Positions 7,703-14,726 of a DNA stretch of 14,726 bases are shown here, one piece after another. The notes beneath the pieces were generated by a model. The model was given only the letters and a program-made list of their open reading frames with translations. It did no database searches and had not been told where the DNA came from. The DNA lies in contig RFWA01000026.1 in NCBI GenBank assembly GCA_009922295.1, positions 1 through 14,726 of the forward strand, read 5' to 3'. Source of the DNA: Betaproteobacteria bacterium. Lineage in GTDB: Bacteria; Pseudomonadota; Gammaproteobacteria; Burkholderiales; Burkholderiaceae_C. The position numbers and the translations under genes were made by a program. Each line of letters opens with the position of its first letter. Positions within the stretch are counted from its first letter, which is position 1.

Positions 7703-8263
7703 ATGCCAATTGCAGACATCAAGCGAAATACCGAAGCCAAGATGGATCAAACCATCGCCGCATTCAAAAACAACCTGATGAAGATCCGAACCGGAAGGGC
7801 TAATCCGGCCCTACTTGATACTGTTCAGGTGGATTACTACGGGGCTTTGGTGCCTGTTAGCCAAGTGGCAAATGTGTCTCTTTTGGATGCTCGTACGATC
7901 AGCGTTCAACCTTGGGAAAAAGGTCTGGGCGCCAAAATCGAGAAGGCTATTCGCGACAGCGATCTTGGGCTTAATCCGTCCTCTATGGGTGATCTGATTC
8001 GCGTTCCGATGCCGGCCATGTCCGAGGAGCGCCGAAAGGAGCTGACCAAGGTGGTACGTGGTGAGGGCGAAGGTGCCAAGGTGGCGGTCCGCAATCTGCG
8101 GCGCGACGCCAACGATGCTGTAAAAAAAGCGGTCAAGGACAAGCTGGCTTCTGAGGATGACCAAAAGCGTTCCGAGGCAGAGATTCAGAAGGTCACAGAT
8201 CGACACATCAGTGCCATTGATCAGCTGGTTGCCGCCAAAGAGCAGGACATCATGGCGGTCTGA
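7703..8263 (+). CDS. frr: Ribosome recycling factor
   Basis: RRF acts with EF-G to split post-termination ribosomes. The 186-residue length is standard. Conserved blocks run through the protein: KMDQTIAAFKNNLMKIRTGRANPALLD near the N-terminus, DYYG..VPVSQVANVS, the RTISVQPW strand, and the C-terminal helix block with MSEERRKELTKVVRGEGEGAKVA and NLRRDAND. This matches the three-helix bundle plus small domain architecture. AAGGA at 7691-7695 precedes ATG 7703 at normal spacing. In related bacteria the next gene is uppS; here frr is followed after 110 bases by cdsA. Confidence 0.98.
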   Translation: MPIADIKRNTEAKMDQTIAAFKNNLMKIRTGRANPALLDTVQVDYYGALVPVSQVANVSLLDARTISVQPWEKGLGAKIEKAIRDSDLGLNPSSMGDLIRVPMPAMSEERRKELTKVVRGEGEGAKVAVRNLRRDANDAVKKAVKDKLASEDDQKRSEAEIQKVTDRHISAIDQLVAAKEQDIMAV

Positions 8264-8373
8264 CCGCCTTGGTCTGGACCCATGCGCTTTTATTTCTTGC
8301 CGATAAGAAGCACGGCAATTACCGGCGCAGTGGGGTCGGTCTGTATGGGCCATTTTCCATGGCAATTACCGCG
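8264..8373 (+). other. frr-cdsA gap where uppS is expected but absent
   Basis: These 110 bases replace the roughly 700-750-base uppS usually found here in related bacteria. None of the three forward frames shows undecaprenyl diphosphate synthase motifs such as MDGNGRWA or the RTGGE block. One frame contains NYRRSGVGLYG, faintly like the family's C-terminal YRRRxRRFG, but too short to count. The gap also holds two copies of GGCAATTACCG. Confidence 0.6.
8312..8371 (+). repeat. Direct repeat pair GGCAATTACCG before cdsA
   Basis: GGCAATTACCG occurs at 8314-8324 and 8361-8371, 47 bases apart. Counting the three bases before it, 13 of 14 positions match. The second copy abuts the cdsA start. It may mark a duplication or rearrangement scar where uppS was lost (inference), or be chance. 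Confidence 0.5.
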
Positions 8374-9219
8374 ATGCTGAAGCAGCGGATTGTCACTGCC
8401 TTGGCGCTGCTAGTATGTTTTCTACCGGCTCTTTTTTGGCATGATCCCAATCCGTTTTGTGGCTTGATGCTGCTTTTGATTTCAGCAGGCGCATGGGAGT
8501 GGGCTCGACTCAATGGCTATCGCCAAGCTGCGGCGGTGTCAGTGGCGCTGGGTTGCTCAGGCCTCTGCCTGATCAGTTGGGCCCTGGGTTGGCTAAACCA
8601 GCAACTCCCCTTGCTCTGGTTGCTGGCGGGCGTAGCATGGATACTGGGTGGTGGTTGGTTATTGCGCGGGGGTATTGGAGCTTGGTCCACACTTGACCGT
8701 AGGCTGAGGCTGGGCATGGGCATTGCTGTGTTGTGGCTGGCATGGCTCGCTGCTGCTCAGGCGCGCATGATTGGCGCCAATTTTTTGCTTTCGATTCTGG
8801 GCCTGGTGTGGGTTGCTGACATATCCGCTTATTTCTCCGGACGGAGGCTGGGTGGTCGATTTACGACTGGAAAACTGGCCCCGTCTATCAGCCCTGGTAA
8901 AACTTGGGAGGGGGTCTGGGGTGGCTTGGCTGGCGTTTTGATGGTCGCGCTGCTCTGGCGATGGGTGGATAGCCAATGGGCTCTCAGTGTGCCGAGCATC
9001 TACACCCATTTGTCGCAACGAGGGCTGCCGATGCTGATCGTCGGCGTGGTTTTTTTGGCGGCTATGAGTGTGGTGGGTGATCTGCTTGAGTCCCTGGTGA
9101 AACGCAGCGCCGGGGTAAAGGACAGCAGCGGTCTGCTGCCTGGGCACGGTGGCGTGCTGGATCGCCTGGATGCACTGTTGCCGGCTATGCCGCTCGCCAT
9201 GATGCTGTTTGCATACTGA
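8374..9219 (+). CDS. cdsA: Phosphatidate cytidylyltransferase (CDP-diacylglycerol synthase)
   Basis: CdsA makes CDP-diacylglycerol from phosphatidic acid and CTP at the inner membrane, the branch point for phosphatidylethanolamine, phosphatidylglycerol and cardiolipin. The 281-residue protein is rich in hydrophobic segments, about seven or eight by eye. The C-terminal signature is intact: SLVKRSAGVKDSSG starts at 240, then LPGHGGVLDRLD to 266, with the catalytic metal-binding aspartates. SISPGKTWEG is also typical. ATG 8374 (MLKQRIVTAL) agrees with homologues. In-frame ATG 8359 and an open frame back to TTG 8269 exist but have no family support. Neither ATG has a good Shine-Dalgarno sequence, which fits loss of the upstream gene that used to lead into it (inference). 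dxr starts 8 bases later. Confidence 0.95.
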   Translation: MLKQRIVTALALLVCFLPALFWHDPNPFCGLMLLLISAGAWEWARLNGYRQAAAVSVALGCSGLCLISWALGWLNQQLPLLWLLAGVAWILGGGWLLRGGIGAWSTLDRRLRLGMGIAVLWLAWLAAAQARMIGANFLLSILGLVWVADISAYFSGRRLGGRFTTGKLAPSISPGKTWEGVWGGLAGVLMVALLWRWVDSQWALSVPSIYTHLSQRGLPMLIVGVVFLAAMSVVGDLLESLVKRSAGVKDSSGLLPGHGGVLDRLDALLPAMPLAMMLFAY

Positions 9220-9227
9220 AATTCTGG

Positions 9228-10439
9228 ATGGTTGCCTTGACACACCACATCATAAAACGCGTTGCGATATTGGGTTCGACGGGATCGATCGGAGTCAACA
9301 CCCTTGAGGTGATAGCTCGTCATCCTGATCGTTTCGAGGTCTTTGCGTTGAGTGCGTCGACTCGAGTGGCTGTCATGCTGCAACAGTGCGTGCAATATCG
9401 ACCGGTTTTTGCAGTCATGGCCAGTGAGCCACATGGCGTGGAGTTAGCTCATCAGTGCAAGGCGCTTGGTTTGCCAACCCGTGTTCTCTGGGGTGCGGAC
9501 GCGATCGCCAAGGTGGCTTCGGATGAATTGGTTGATATTGTCATGGCCGCCATCGTGGGCGCCGCTGGCCTCGCGTCCTGCCTTGCTGCAGCCCGGGCCG
9601 GTAAGCGACTTTTGTTAGCTAACAAAGAGGCCTTGGTGGTCGGCGGCGACTATTTTTTGCAGGCGGTCCAAAAAGGGGGCGCCAAGCTATTGCCGATCGA
9701 TAGTGAGCACTCCGCCGTGTTTCAGTCATTGCCTGATGATCCTTCGGTATGGGCTGAGCGGATCGACAAGATCATATTGACCGCGTCTGGCGGGCCGTTT
9801 CGCAAGCGAGCCCCGTCAACTTTGCGAGACGTTACACCGGAACAGGCTTGTGCACACCCTAATTGGGTCATGGGCCGGAAGATTTCTGTTGATTCGGCAA
9901 CCATGATGAACAAGGCGCTGGAGGTGATAGAAGCGCATTTCCTGTTTGGCGCCAGACCAGAGCAAATTGAAGTTGTCATACACCCGCAAAGCGTGATCCA
10001 TTCCATGGTGCAGTACTCGGATCACTCAGTTGTGGCGCAGTTGGGCACGCCCGATATGAAAGTGCCGATCGCCTATGGTCTGGCGTGGCCAAACAGAATG
10101 GCTTCGGGCGCTGCTGCACTCGACTTCCGTAACATGGGGGATTTGACTTTTGAAGCCATGGACAGTCATGGTCATGAACAACGCTTCCCCGGGTTAAAAC
10201 TCGCGTGGCACGTGCTGAAGGGGCCGGCAGGATCCACTGCGGTGTTGAATGCCGCTAATGAAGTAGCGGTCGAGGCCTTTTTGTTGGGTAAGATCCGCTT
10301 TGACCAGATCCATGCGGTCAACCTCGACACGCTAGAGTCGGTGGTGACGATAGCGCCTCAATCTCTGGAGGATCTTTTGGCGCTTGATGCCAGGTCCCGT
10401 GAAAAAGCTAAGGATATGGTCCGAAGACTTGGTATCTGA
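9228..10439 (+). CDS. dxr: 1-deoxy-D-xylulose 5-phosphate reductoisomerase
   Basis: Dxr (IspC) converts DXP to 2-C-methyl-D-erythritol 4-phosphate with NADPH, the committed step of the non-mevalonate isoprenoid pathway. The 403-residue protein is full length. GSTGSIG (16-22) is the NADPH-binding loop and LANKEALV (130-137) is the next signature. PIDSEHSA (156-163) supplies metal ligands D158 and E160. SGGPFR lies at 187-192, and HPNWVMGRKISVDSATMMNK followed by E232 completes the active site. ATG 9228 lies just after the cdsA stop; TTG 9237 in the same frame is a possible alternative start. Keeping Dxr means IPP is still made for quinones and tRNA modification even though uppS, a major IPP consumer, is absent here. 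Confidence 0.97.
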   Translation: MVALTHHIIKRVAILGSTGSIGVNTLEVIARHPDRFEVFALSASTRVAVMLQQCVQYRPVFAVMASEPHGVELAHQCKALGLPTRVLWGADAIAKVASDELVDIVMAAIVGAAGLASCLAAARAGKRLLLANKEALVVGGDYFLQAVQKGGAKLLPIDSEHSAVFQSLPDDPSVWAERIDKIILTASGGPFRKRAPSTLRDVTPEQACAHPNWVMGRKISVDSATMMNKALEVIEAHFLFGARPEQIEVVIHPQSVIHSMVQYSDHSVVAQLGTPDMKVPIAYGLAWPNRMASGAAALDFRNMGDLTFEAMDSHGHEQRFPGLKLAWHVLKGPAGSTAVLNAANEVAVEAFLLGKIRFDQIHAVNLDTLESVVTIAPQSLEDLLALDARSREKAKDMVRRLGI

Positions 10440-10458
10440 CGGCCTCAGCGAATTTCCA

Positions 10459-11820
10459 ATGCTCACTTTATTTGCTTTTTTGACGGCCTTGGCCTTGCTG
10501 ATTACCGTCCATGAATACGGACATTACCGGATGGCCGTGGCTTGTGGCGTCAAAGTCTTGCGCTTTTCCATCGGTTTTGGTAAGACCCTGTGGCGTTGGC
10601 AGCCCCAGGGTTCCTCGACCGAATTTGTCATCGCCGTGCTTCCATTAGGCGGCTATGTTCGAATGCTTGATGGGCGGGAATCGCCGGTGGAGGAGGGCGA
10701 AAAGCACCTCGCATTCGATACCAAGCCTTTGCTTTCTCGTGCCGCTATTGTTGCCGCAGGGCCGGCCGCAAATTTGCTGCTGGCGGTTCTGCTGTACGCG
10801 ATCGTTAACTGGTCCGGCACACAGATGCCAGCGGCAGTGCTGGCAAGTCCAGAGCCTGAATCGCTCGCTGCCCGGGCTGGCCTGCTGGGCCAGGAACGCG
10901 TGCTGAGTGTGGCTGTGGACGGCGGGAGTTGGGAAGCCGTCGACTCATTCGAAATGCTTCGATGGACTTTGACGCGAAATGCGCTGGATCAACAAGACGT
11001 GCGTCTGCTGGTGCAGGGTGAGGGCCATGGGACGGGGCGAGAGATCTTGCTCAGGCTGAGTAGCTTGAATCATCGCGACGTGGATTCGGAACTGCTGCGT
11101 CAAATTGGTTTGAATGGACCCTTCACATTGCCCCTTATTGGCGATCTGATTGCCGGGCATGCTGCTGAACGTGCCGGACTTCAAAAGGGTGATATGGTCC
11201 GGCAGGTGGGGTCCACTCCCATCATTGACGGCCAGCAACTAAGGCGGGTTGTGCGAAATTCGCTCCAAGAGGGTAAGGGTGTTGCAGCCGACTGGACAGT
11301 GCTGCGGGTTGGTCAACCATTGACGCTGGTGGTGGTACCTGAGGCTCGTGATGAGGGGGATGTCCGAGTCGCCCGAATTGGGGCAATGGTGGGCGCTGCG
11401 CCCGAACTGGTGGCTGTTCGGTATGGCCCCTTGGACGGGTTGTGGCGGGGCGCCCAACGCACTTGGGAGGTGTCGTCATTGACTCTGAGCATGATCGGTA
11501 AGATGCTCGTAGGGCAAGCCTCGTTGAAAAACCTGAGTGGACCCGTGACCGTGGCGGACTACGCAGGTAAGTCCGCCAATATGGGCCTGACTCAGTACCT
11601 TTTGTTTTTGGCTCTGATCAGCGTCAGTCTGGGGGTTCTTAATCTGCTTCCTCTGCCTATCCTGGATGGTGGCCACCTGATGTATTATCTTTGGGAGGGG
11701 GTAACGCGCCGAGCGGTGTCCGAGCTTTGGATGGTACGCCTGCAGCGCGTCGGCGGGGCTGCGCTTGCCTTGATGACTTGTGTCGCCCTGTATAACGATA
11801 TCGTTCGACTGTTCGACTGA
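10459..11820 (+). CDS. rseP: RseP family site-2 zinc metalloprotease
   Basis: RseP is an inner-membrane protease that cuts the anti-sigma factor RseA within the membrane, releasing sigma-E, and clears signal peptide remnants. The 453-residue product is full length. The zinc site HEYGH is at residues 18-22 in the first membrane segment, and the third ligand D403 is in PILDGG within the third. A second membrane segment begins near residue 93 (AAIVAAGPAANLLLAVLL). Two periplasmic PDZ-like domains lie between; the second includes AGHAAERAGLQKGDMV. A last membrane helix is at the C-terminus. ATG 10459 (MLTLFAFLTALALLITVHEYGH) matches homologues; an ATG at 10384 would overlap dxr by 56 bases and is rejected. 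Its place before bamA fits its role in envelope stress control. Confidence 0.96.
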   Translation: MLTLFAFLTALALLITVHEYGHYRMAVACGVKVLRFSIGFGKTLWRWQPQGSSTEFVIAVLPLGGYVRMLDGRESPVEEGEKHLAFDTKPLLSRAAIVAAGPAANLLLAVLLYAIVNWSGTQMPAAVLASPEPESLAARAGLLGQERVLSVAVDGGSWEAVDSFEMLRWTLTRNALDQQDVRLLVQGEGHGTGREILLRLSSLNHRDVDSELLRQIGLNGPFTLPLIGDLIAGHAAERAGLQKGDMVRQVGSTPIIDGQQLRRVVRNSLQEGKGVAADWTVLRVGQPLTLVVVPEARDEGDVRVARIGAMVGAAPELVAVRYGPLDGLWRGAQRTWEVSSLTLSMIGKMLVGQASLKNLSGPVTVADYAGKSANMGLTQYLLFLALISVSLGVLNLLPLPILDGGHLMYYLWEGVTRRAVSELWMVRLQRVGGAALALMTCVALYNDIVRLFD

Positions 11821-11829
11821 AAACAAAAA

Positions 11830-14133
11830 ATGCTAATCAATCACTTACGTGTTCGTGCCTGGCTTCTGTTGGTGATGATGGCCTTGGGCGGCGCAGTTAC
11901 GGCGTGGGCAGTCACACCCTTCAAAGTGAGGGACATCCGAATTGAAGGTCTGCAACGGGTGGAGCCAGGAACGGTTTTTGTCTCAATTCCCATCCAAGTT
12001 GGTGATGTCTACAGCGACGAAAAAGGGTCCGCAGCCATTCGATCCTTGTTTGCTCTGGGACTGTTTAAAGATGTTCGTGTCGAGGTTAGCGGCGAAGTTT
12101 TGGTACTTATTGTCGAAGAGCGTCCGACGATTGCTGCCTTGGACTTTATCGGGACGAAGGAATTCGACAAAGATGTTCTCCGAAAGGCACTTCGCGACGT
12201 CGGTCTGGCCGATGGCCGGCCCTTTGATAAGGCGCAGCTGGATCGTGCCGAGCAGGAGCTCAAACGGCAGTACATCAACCGTAGCCTCTACGCCGCAGAG
12301 GTGGTGACGACCGTCACCCCCACCGAGCGCAACCGCGTCAACCTGACTTTCACAGTCAATGAGGGTGACACGGCAAAAATCAGTGAGATCCAGTTGGTTG
12401 GAAATAAAGCTTTTTCTCAATCAACCTTGCGAAGTTTGTTTGATCTGGATACCGGAGGCTGGTTGAGTTGGTATACCAAATCGAACCGGTACTCGCGTGC
12501 CAAACTTAACGCTGACATTGAGACCCTGCGCTCCTACTACTTAACGCGTGGCTACCTTGAATTCAAAATTGAGTCCACGCAGGTGTCGATACTTCCCAAC
12601 AAGGCCGACATCGCGATCACCATCAACGTCGCCGAGGGCGAGCGTTTTGATGTGAGCGGCGTCAAGCTAGAGGGTAATTTCCTGGGGCGGGATGACGAAT
12701 TCAAGTCACTGGTTTCCATTCGGCCTGGTCAGCCTTATAACGCCGATGACGTCGCCAAGACAACCAAGGCCTTCATTGACTATTTTGGGAATTTTGGTTT
12801 TGCCTTTGCCCGGGTTGAGGCCCGGCCTGACATAGACCGTGGGAGTAACCGGGTGGCTATTACCCTGCAAGCTGACCCCTCACGTCGGGCTTATGTGCGA
12901 AAAATCAACATTGCGGGCAACACCCGTTCGCGCGATGTGGTGATACGCCGAGAGCTTAGGCAGTTGGAGGCGTCTTGGTATGACGGTGACAAGATTAAGC
13001 TTTCGCGGGATCGGGTTGATAGACTTGGGTATTTCGCTTCCGTCGCTGTCGATACGCAGGAAGTTCCTGGTTCTCCAGATCAAGTGGACCTGACTTTTGA
13101 GGTCGTAGAAAAACCCACAGGTAGCCTGAGCTTAGGTGCTGGCTTTTCCAGTGGCGACGGCCTAGGGCTGTCCTTTGCCATCAAGCAGGAAAATGCGTTC
13201 GGGTCGGGTAACTCATTGGGGGTCCAACTGAACACGAGTAAGATAAATAGGGTGCTTGATTTCAATACCACCGATCCTTATTTCACAGCTGACGGCGTGT
13301 CTCGGACGTTGAGTCTTTACTACAAGACCTTCAGCCCCTATGAAGATCAAAGCTATTACAAGTTAATCACGTCAGGTGGCAGTGCCAGGTTTGGCGTGCC
13401 CTTGACGGAAAGCGACACGGTTTATTTCGGCGCTGGCGTGGAGAATACCAGCATCGTGCCAGGTACGTCTTTGCCAACGTCCTACCTCGACTATGCCAAC
13501 CAATTTGGATATGACAGCAGTGCGATGCCCTTGACACTGGGTTGGTCGCGCGACCGCCGCGACAGTTCTTTGGCGCCAAATTCGGGGCGTTTGCAGCGCG
13601 CCAACGCCGAGTGGTCGGTTGCCGGTGATGCTCGGTATCTCCGGACGTCGTATCAGTACCAAGAGTATTTTCCTCTCAACAAGCAGTTGACCGTGGCAGT
13701 GAACGGTGAAGTGGGATTTGGGGTAACCGTTGGCGATCGGGCATACCCTGTATTTAAGAATTTTTATGGTGGTGGCCTTGGTACAGTTCGCGGCTTTGAG
13801 CAGGGGAGCCTTGGACCCCGAGACGTGAATGGTGCGGTAGTGGGCGGTACGCGTAAAGTTAACCTGAATGCTGAGTTGTTAGCCCCACTTCCTGGTGCCG
13901 GTAACGACAGGACAGTGCGCTTGTATGGTTTTGTCGATGTCGGCAGCATTGCCGGTCCCGACGGCGGTCTGGCGTCGAACGCCACGGCAAACGATTTGCG
14001 ATCGTCAACGGGTGTGGGTATCAGTTGGCTTTCGCCGGTGGGGCCCCTGCGCCTGGCATTTTCCTGGCCCATCAAGAATTATGAAGGGGATAAAATGCAA
14101 AGTGTGCAATTTCAGATCGGATCAAGCTTCTAA
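11830..14133 (+). CDS. bamA: Outer membrane protein assembly factor BamA
   Basis: BamA is the essential outer-membrane core of the BAM complex that folds and inserts beta-barrel proteins. The 767-residue protein has a signal peptide (hydrophobic LLLVMMALGGAV, cleavage likely after AWA at 27). Five POTRA domains fill about 28-428 (for example VRDIRIEGLQRVEPGTV, KISEIQLVGNKAFSQSTL, FDVSGVKLEGNFL, VRKINIAGNTRSRDVVIRRE). A beta-barrel spans about 430-767. The lid-loop motif VRGF is at 653-656, and the protein ends in a beta-signal with terminal phenylalanine (QFQIGSSF). ATG 11830 lies 9 bases after the rseP stop. Only A-rich sequence precedes it, with no Shine-Dalgarno motif, so it may depend on translational coupling (inference). 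It overlaps skp by one base. Confidence 0.97.
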   Translation: MLINHLRVRAWLLLVMMALGGAVTAWAVTPFKVRDIRIEGLQRVEPGTVFVSIPIQVGDVYSDEKGSAAIRSLFALGLFKDVRVEVSGEVLVLIVEERPTIAALDFIGTKEFDKDVLRKALRDVGLADGRPFDKAQLDRAEQELKRQYINRSLYAAEVVTTVTPTERNRVNLTFTVNEGDTAKISEIQLVGNKAFSQSTLRSLFDLDTGGWLSWYTKSNRYSRAKLNADIETLRSYYLTRGYLEFKIESTQVSILPNKADIAITINVAEGERFDVSGVKLEGNFLGRDDEFKSLVSIRPGQPYNADDVAKTTKAFIDYFGNFGFAFARVEARPDIDRGSNRVAITLQADPSRRAYVRKINIAGNTRSRDVVIRRELRQLEASWYDGDKIKLSRDRVDRLGYFASVAVDTQEVPGSPDQVDLTFEVVEKPTGSLSLGAGFSSGDGLGLSFAIKQENAFGSGNSLGVQLNTSKINRVLDFNTTDPYFTADGVSRTLSLYYKTFSPYEDQSYYKLITSGGSARFGVPLTESDTVYFGAGVENTSIVPGTSLPTSYLDYANQFGYDSSAMPLTLGWSRDRRDSSLAPNSGRLQRANAEWSVAGDARYLRTSYQYQEYFPLNKQLTVAVNGEVGFGVTVGDRAYPVFKNFYGGGLGTVRGFEQGSLGPRDVNGAVVGGTRKVNLNAELLAPLPGAGNDRTVRLYGFVDVGSIAGPDGGLASNATANDLRSSTGVGISWLSPVGPLRLAFSWPIKNYEGDKMQSVQFQIGSSF

Positions 14134-14645
14134 TGAATCATCTCCTGCAACGAATTGGTGTGGCGGGCTTCTTGAGCACAGCTGTTCTTCTGGCCCACGC
14201 GCAGGAGTTCCGCATCGGCTTTGTCAGTACTGACCGAATCTTCAAGGAGGCGGCCACCGCCAAGGTGGCCCAGACCAAGTTGGAGCAGGAGTTCTCCAAG
14301 CGGGAGAAGGACTTGGTCGATCAGGGTGCAAGCTTGAAGTCGGGAGCCGAGAGATTGGAGCGGGAAGCACCCACGCTGTCAGAAAGTCAACGCGCCAACC
14401 GGCAAAAACAACTGGTCGATCAGGATCGGGATTTCCAGCGCAAGCGCCGAGAATTTCAGGAAGACCTCAATGCCCGGAAAAATGAAGAGTTGCAGCAGGT
14501 GCTTGAGCGCGCCAACAAGGTGGTTAAGCAGGTGGCGGAAGCCGAAAAATACGATCTGATTTTGCAGGAGGCGGTTTATGTCAATCCCAAGCATGACATC
14601 ACAGAGAAGGTCATCAAAGTTCTGAATGCGGCTGCTGCCAAATAA
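14133..14645 (+). CDS. skp: Periplasmic chaperone Skp (OmpH)
   Basis: Skp is a trimeric periplasmic chaperone that carries unfolded outer-membrane proteins to BamA. The 170-residue precursor has a signal peptide with probable cleavage after AHA at residue 23. The next residues, IGFVSTDRIFKEA, are the family's N-terminal strand. A long charged, heptad-rich region at about 45-135 forms the coiled-coil tentacles, and the end YDLILQEAVYVNPKHDITEKVI is the usual C-terminal body. The start overlaps the bamA stop as TAATG, giving tight translational coupling. Length and all blocks look normal. The context between bamA and lpxD is the standard one. Confidence 0.95.
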   Translation: MNHLLQRIGVAGFLSTAVLLAHAQEFRIGFVSTDRIFKEAATAKVAQTKLEQEFSKREKDLVDQGASLKSGAERLEREAPTLSESQRANRQKQLVDQDRDFQRKRREFQEDLNARKNEELQQVLERANKVVKQVAEAEKYDLILQEAVYVNPKHDITEKVIKVLNAAAAK

Positions 14646-14667
14646 GGGCGCGCAAGGCGTTTGACGT

Positions 14668-14726
14668 GTGGCCCTTCGTCTAGGTGCGATTGTTGAAGCT
14701 TTGGGTGGCGAGCTCCACGGTGATCC
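14668..14726 (+). CDS. lpxD: UDP-3-O-acylglucosamine N-acyltransferase LpxD, N-terminal fragment cut by window edge
   Basis: LpxD adds the N-linked acyl chain in lipid A synthesis. Only 19 codons and two bases are inside the window. Starting from GTG 14668, the translation ALRLGAIVEALGGELHGDP matches the LpxD N-terminus. AAGG at 14654-14657 is a plausible ribosome binding site. The position right after skp is the usual one. The short length limits certainty, but sequence and context agree. Confidence 0.85.
   Translation, partial: MALRLGAIVEALGGELHGD

Noticed and set aside
7811..8365. Long minus-strand open frames opposite frr (7811-8365) and cdsA (8659-9243)
   Set aside because: They are antisense to clearly functional genes, lack recognisable motifs and are explained by codon bias.
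8269..8373. N-terminal extension of cdsA back to TTG 8269
   Set aside because: The added residues do not look like CdsA and begin within six bases of the frr stop; the family start MLKQR fits 8374.
10384..10458. Upstream ATG 10384 for rseP
   Set aside because: It overlaps the conserved end of dxr, and the added residues precede the usual RseP start just before the HEYGH helix.

Overview
The window reads as a chromosomal segment of a betaproteobacterium of the order Burkholderiales, most like the family Comamonadaceae (Rhodoferax, Polaromonas and relatives). This rests on recognised protein sequences (PhaR, RimO, RpsB, BamA) and on the gene order rpsB-tsf-pyrH-frr-cdsA-dxr-rseP-bamA-skp-lpxD. 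GC content looks to be in the mid-50s percent, somewhat low for that family. No phage, transposon, CRISPR or secretion locus is visible.

Layout. Left part (1-4850): phaR, rimO, a terminator shared with a convergent tRNA-Leu(CAG), rnr, and on the minus strand the eroded remains of nnrD. Right part (4900-14726): all on the plus strand, starting with a long leader and rpsB, then an attenuator-like terminator, tsf, pyrH, frr, cdsA, dxr, rseP, bamA, skp and the first 19 codons of lpxD. The right part joins translation (S2, EF-Ts, ribosome recycling), UMP synthesis, isoprenoid and phospholipid precursors, and outer-membrane assembly (RseP, BamA, Skp, LpxD).

The striking feature is the contrast between the parts. 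On the left every protein gene carries a deletion. phaR has lost part of its C-terminus and is frameshifted. rimO lacks about 28 residues just before its radical-SAM cysteines. rnr has no credible start codon and is broken in the catalytic domain by a frame-changing deletion. nnrD survives only as fragments in different frames. The tRNA-Leu has a perfect 32-bp tandem duplication of its 3' end. On the right every gene present looks full length, but uppS, expected between frr and cdsA in this order, is missing; 110 bp separate the two genes.

Damage falls on genes that are usually dispensable, while usually essential ones are intact. This fits real, recent gene erosion, as in a lineage becoming host-restricted, better than random assembly error; the loss of uppS, normally essential, is the exception that needs explaining. 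I found no undescribed multi-gene system. The novelty is this pattern of erosion. Statements about missing residues compare with homologues from memory, since no alignment could be run.
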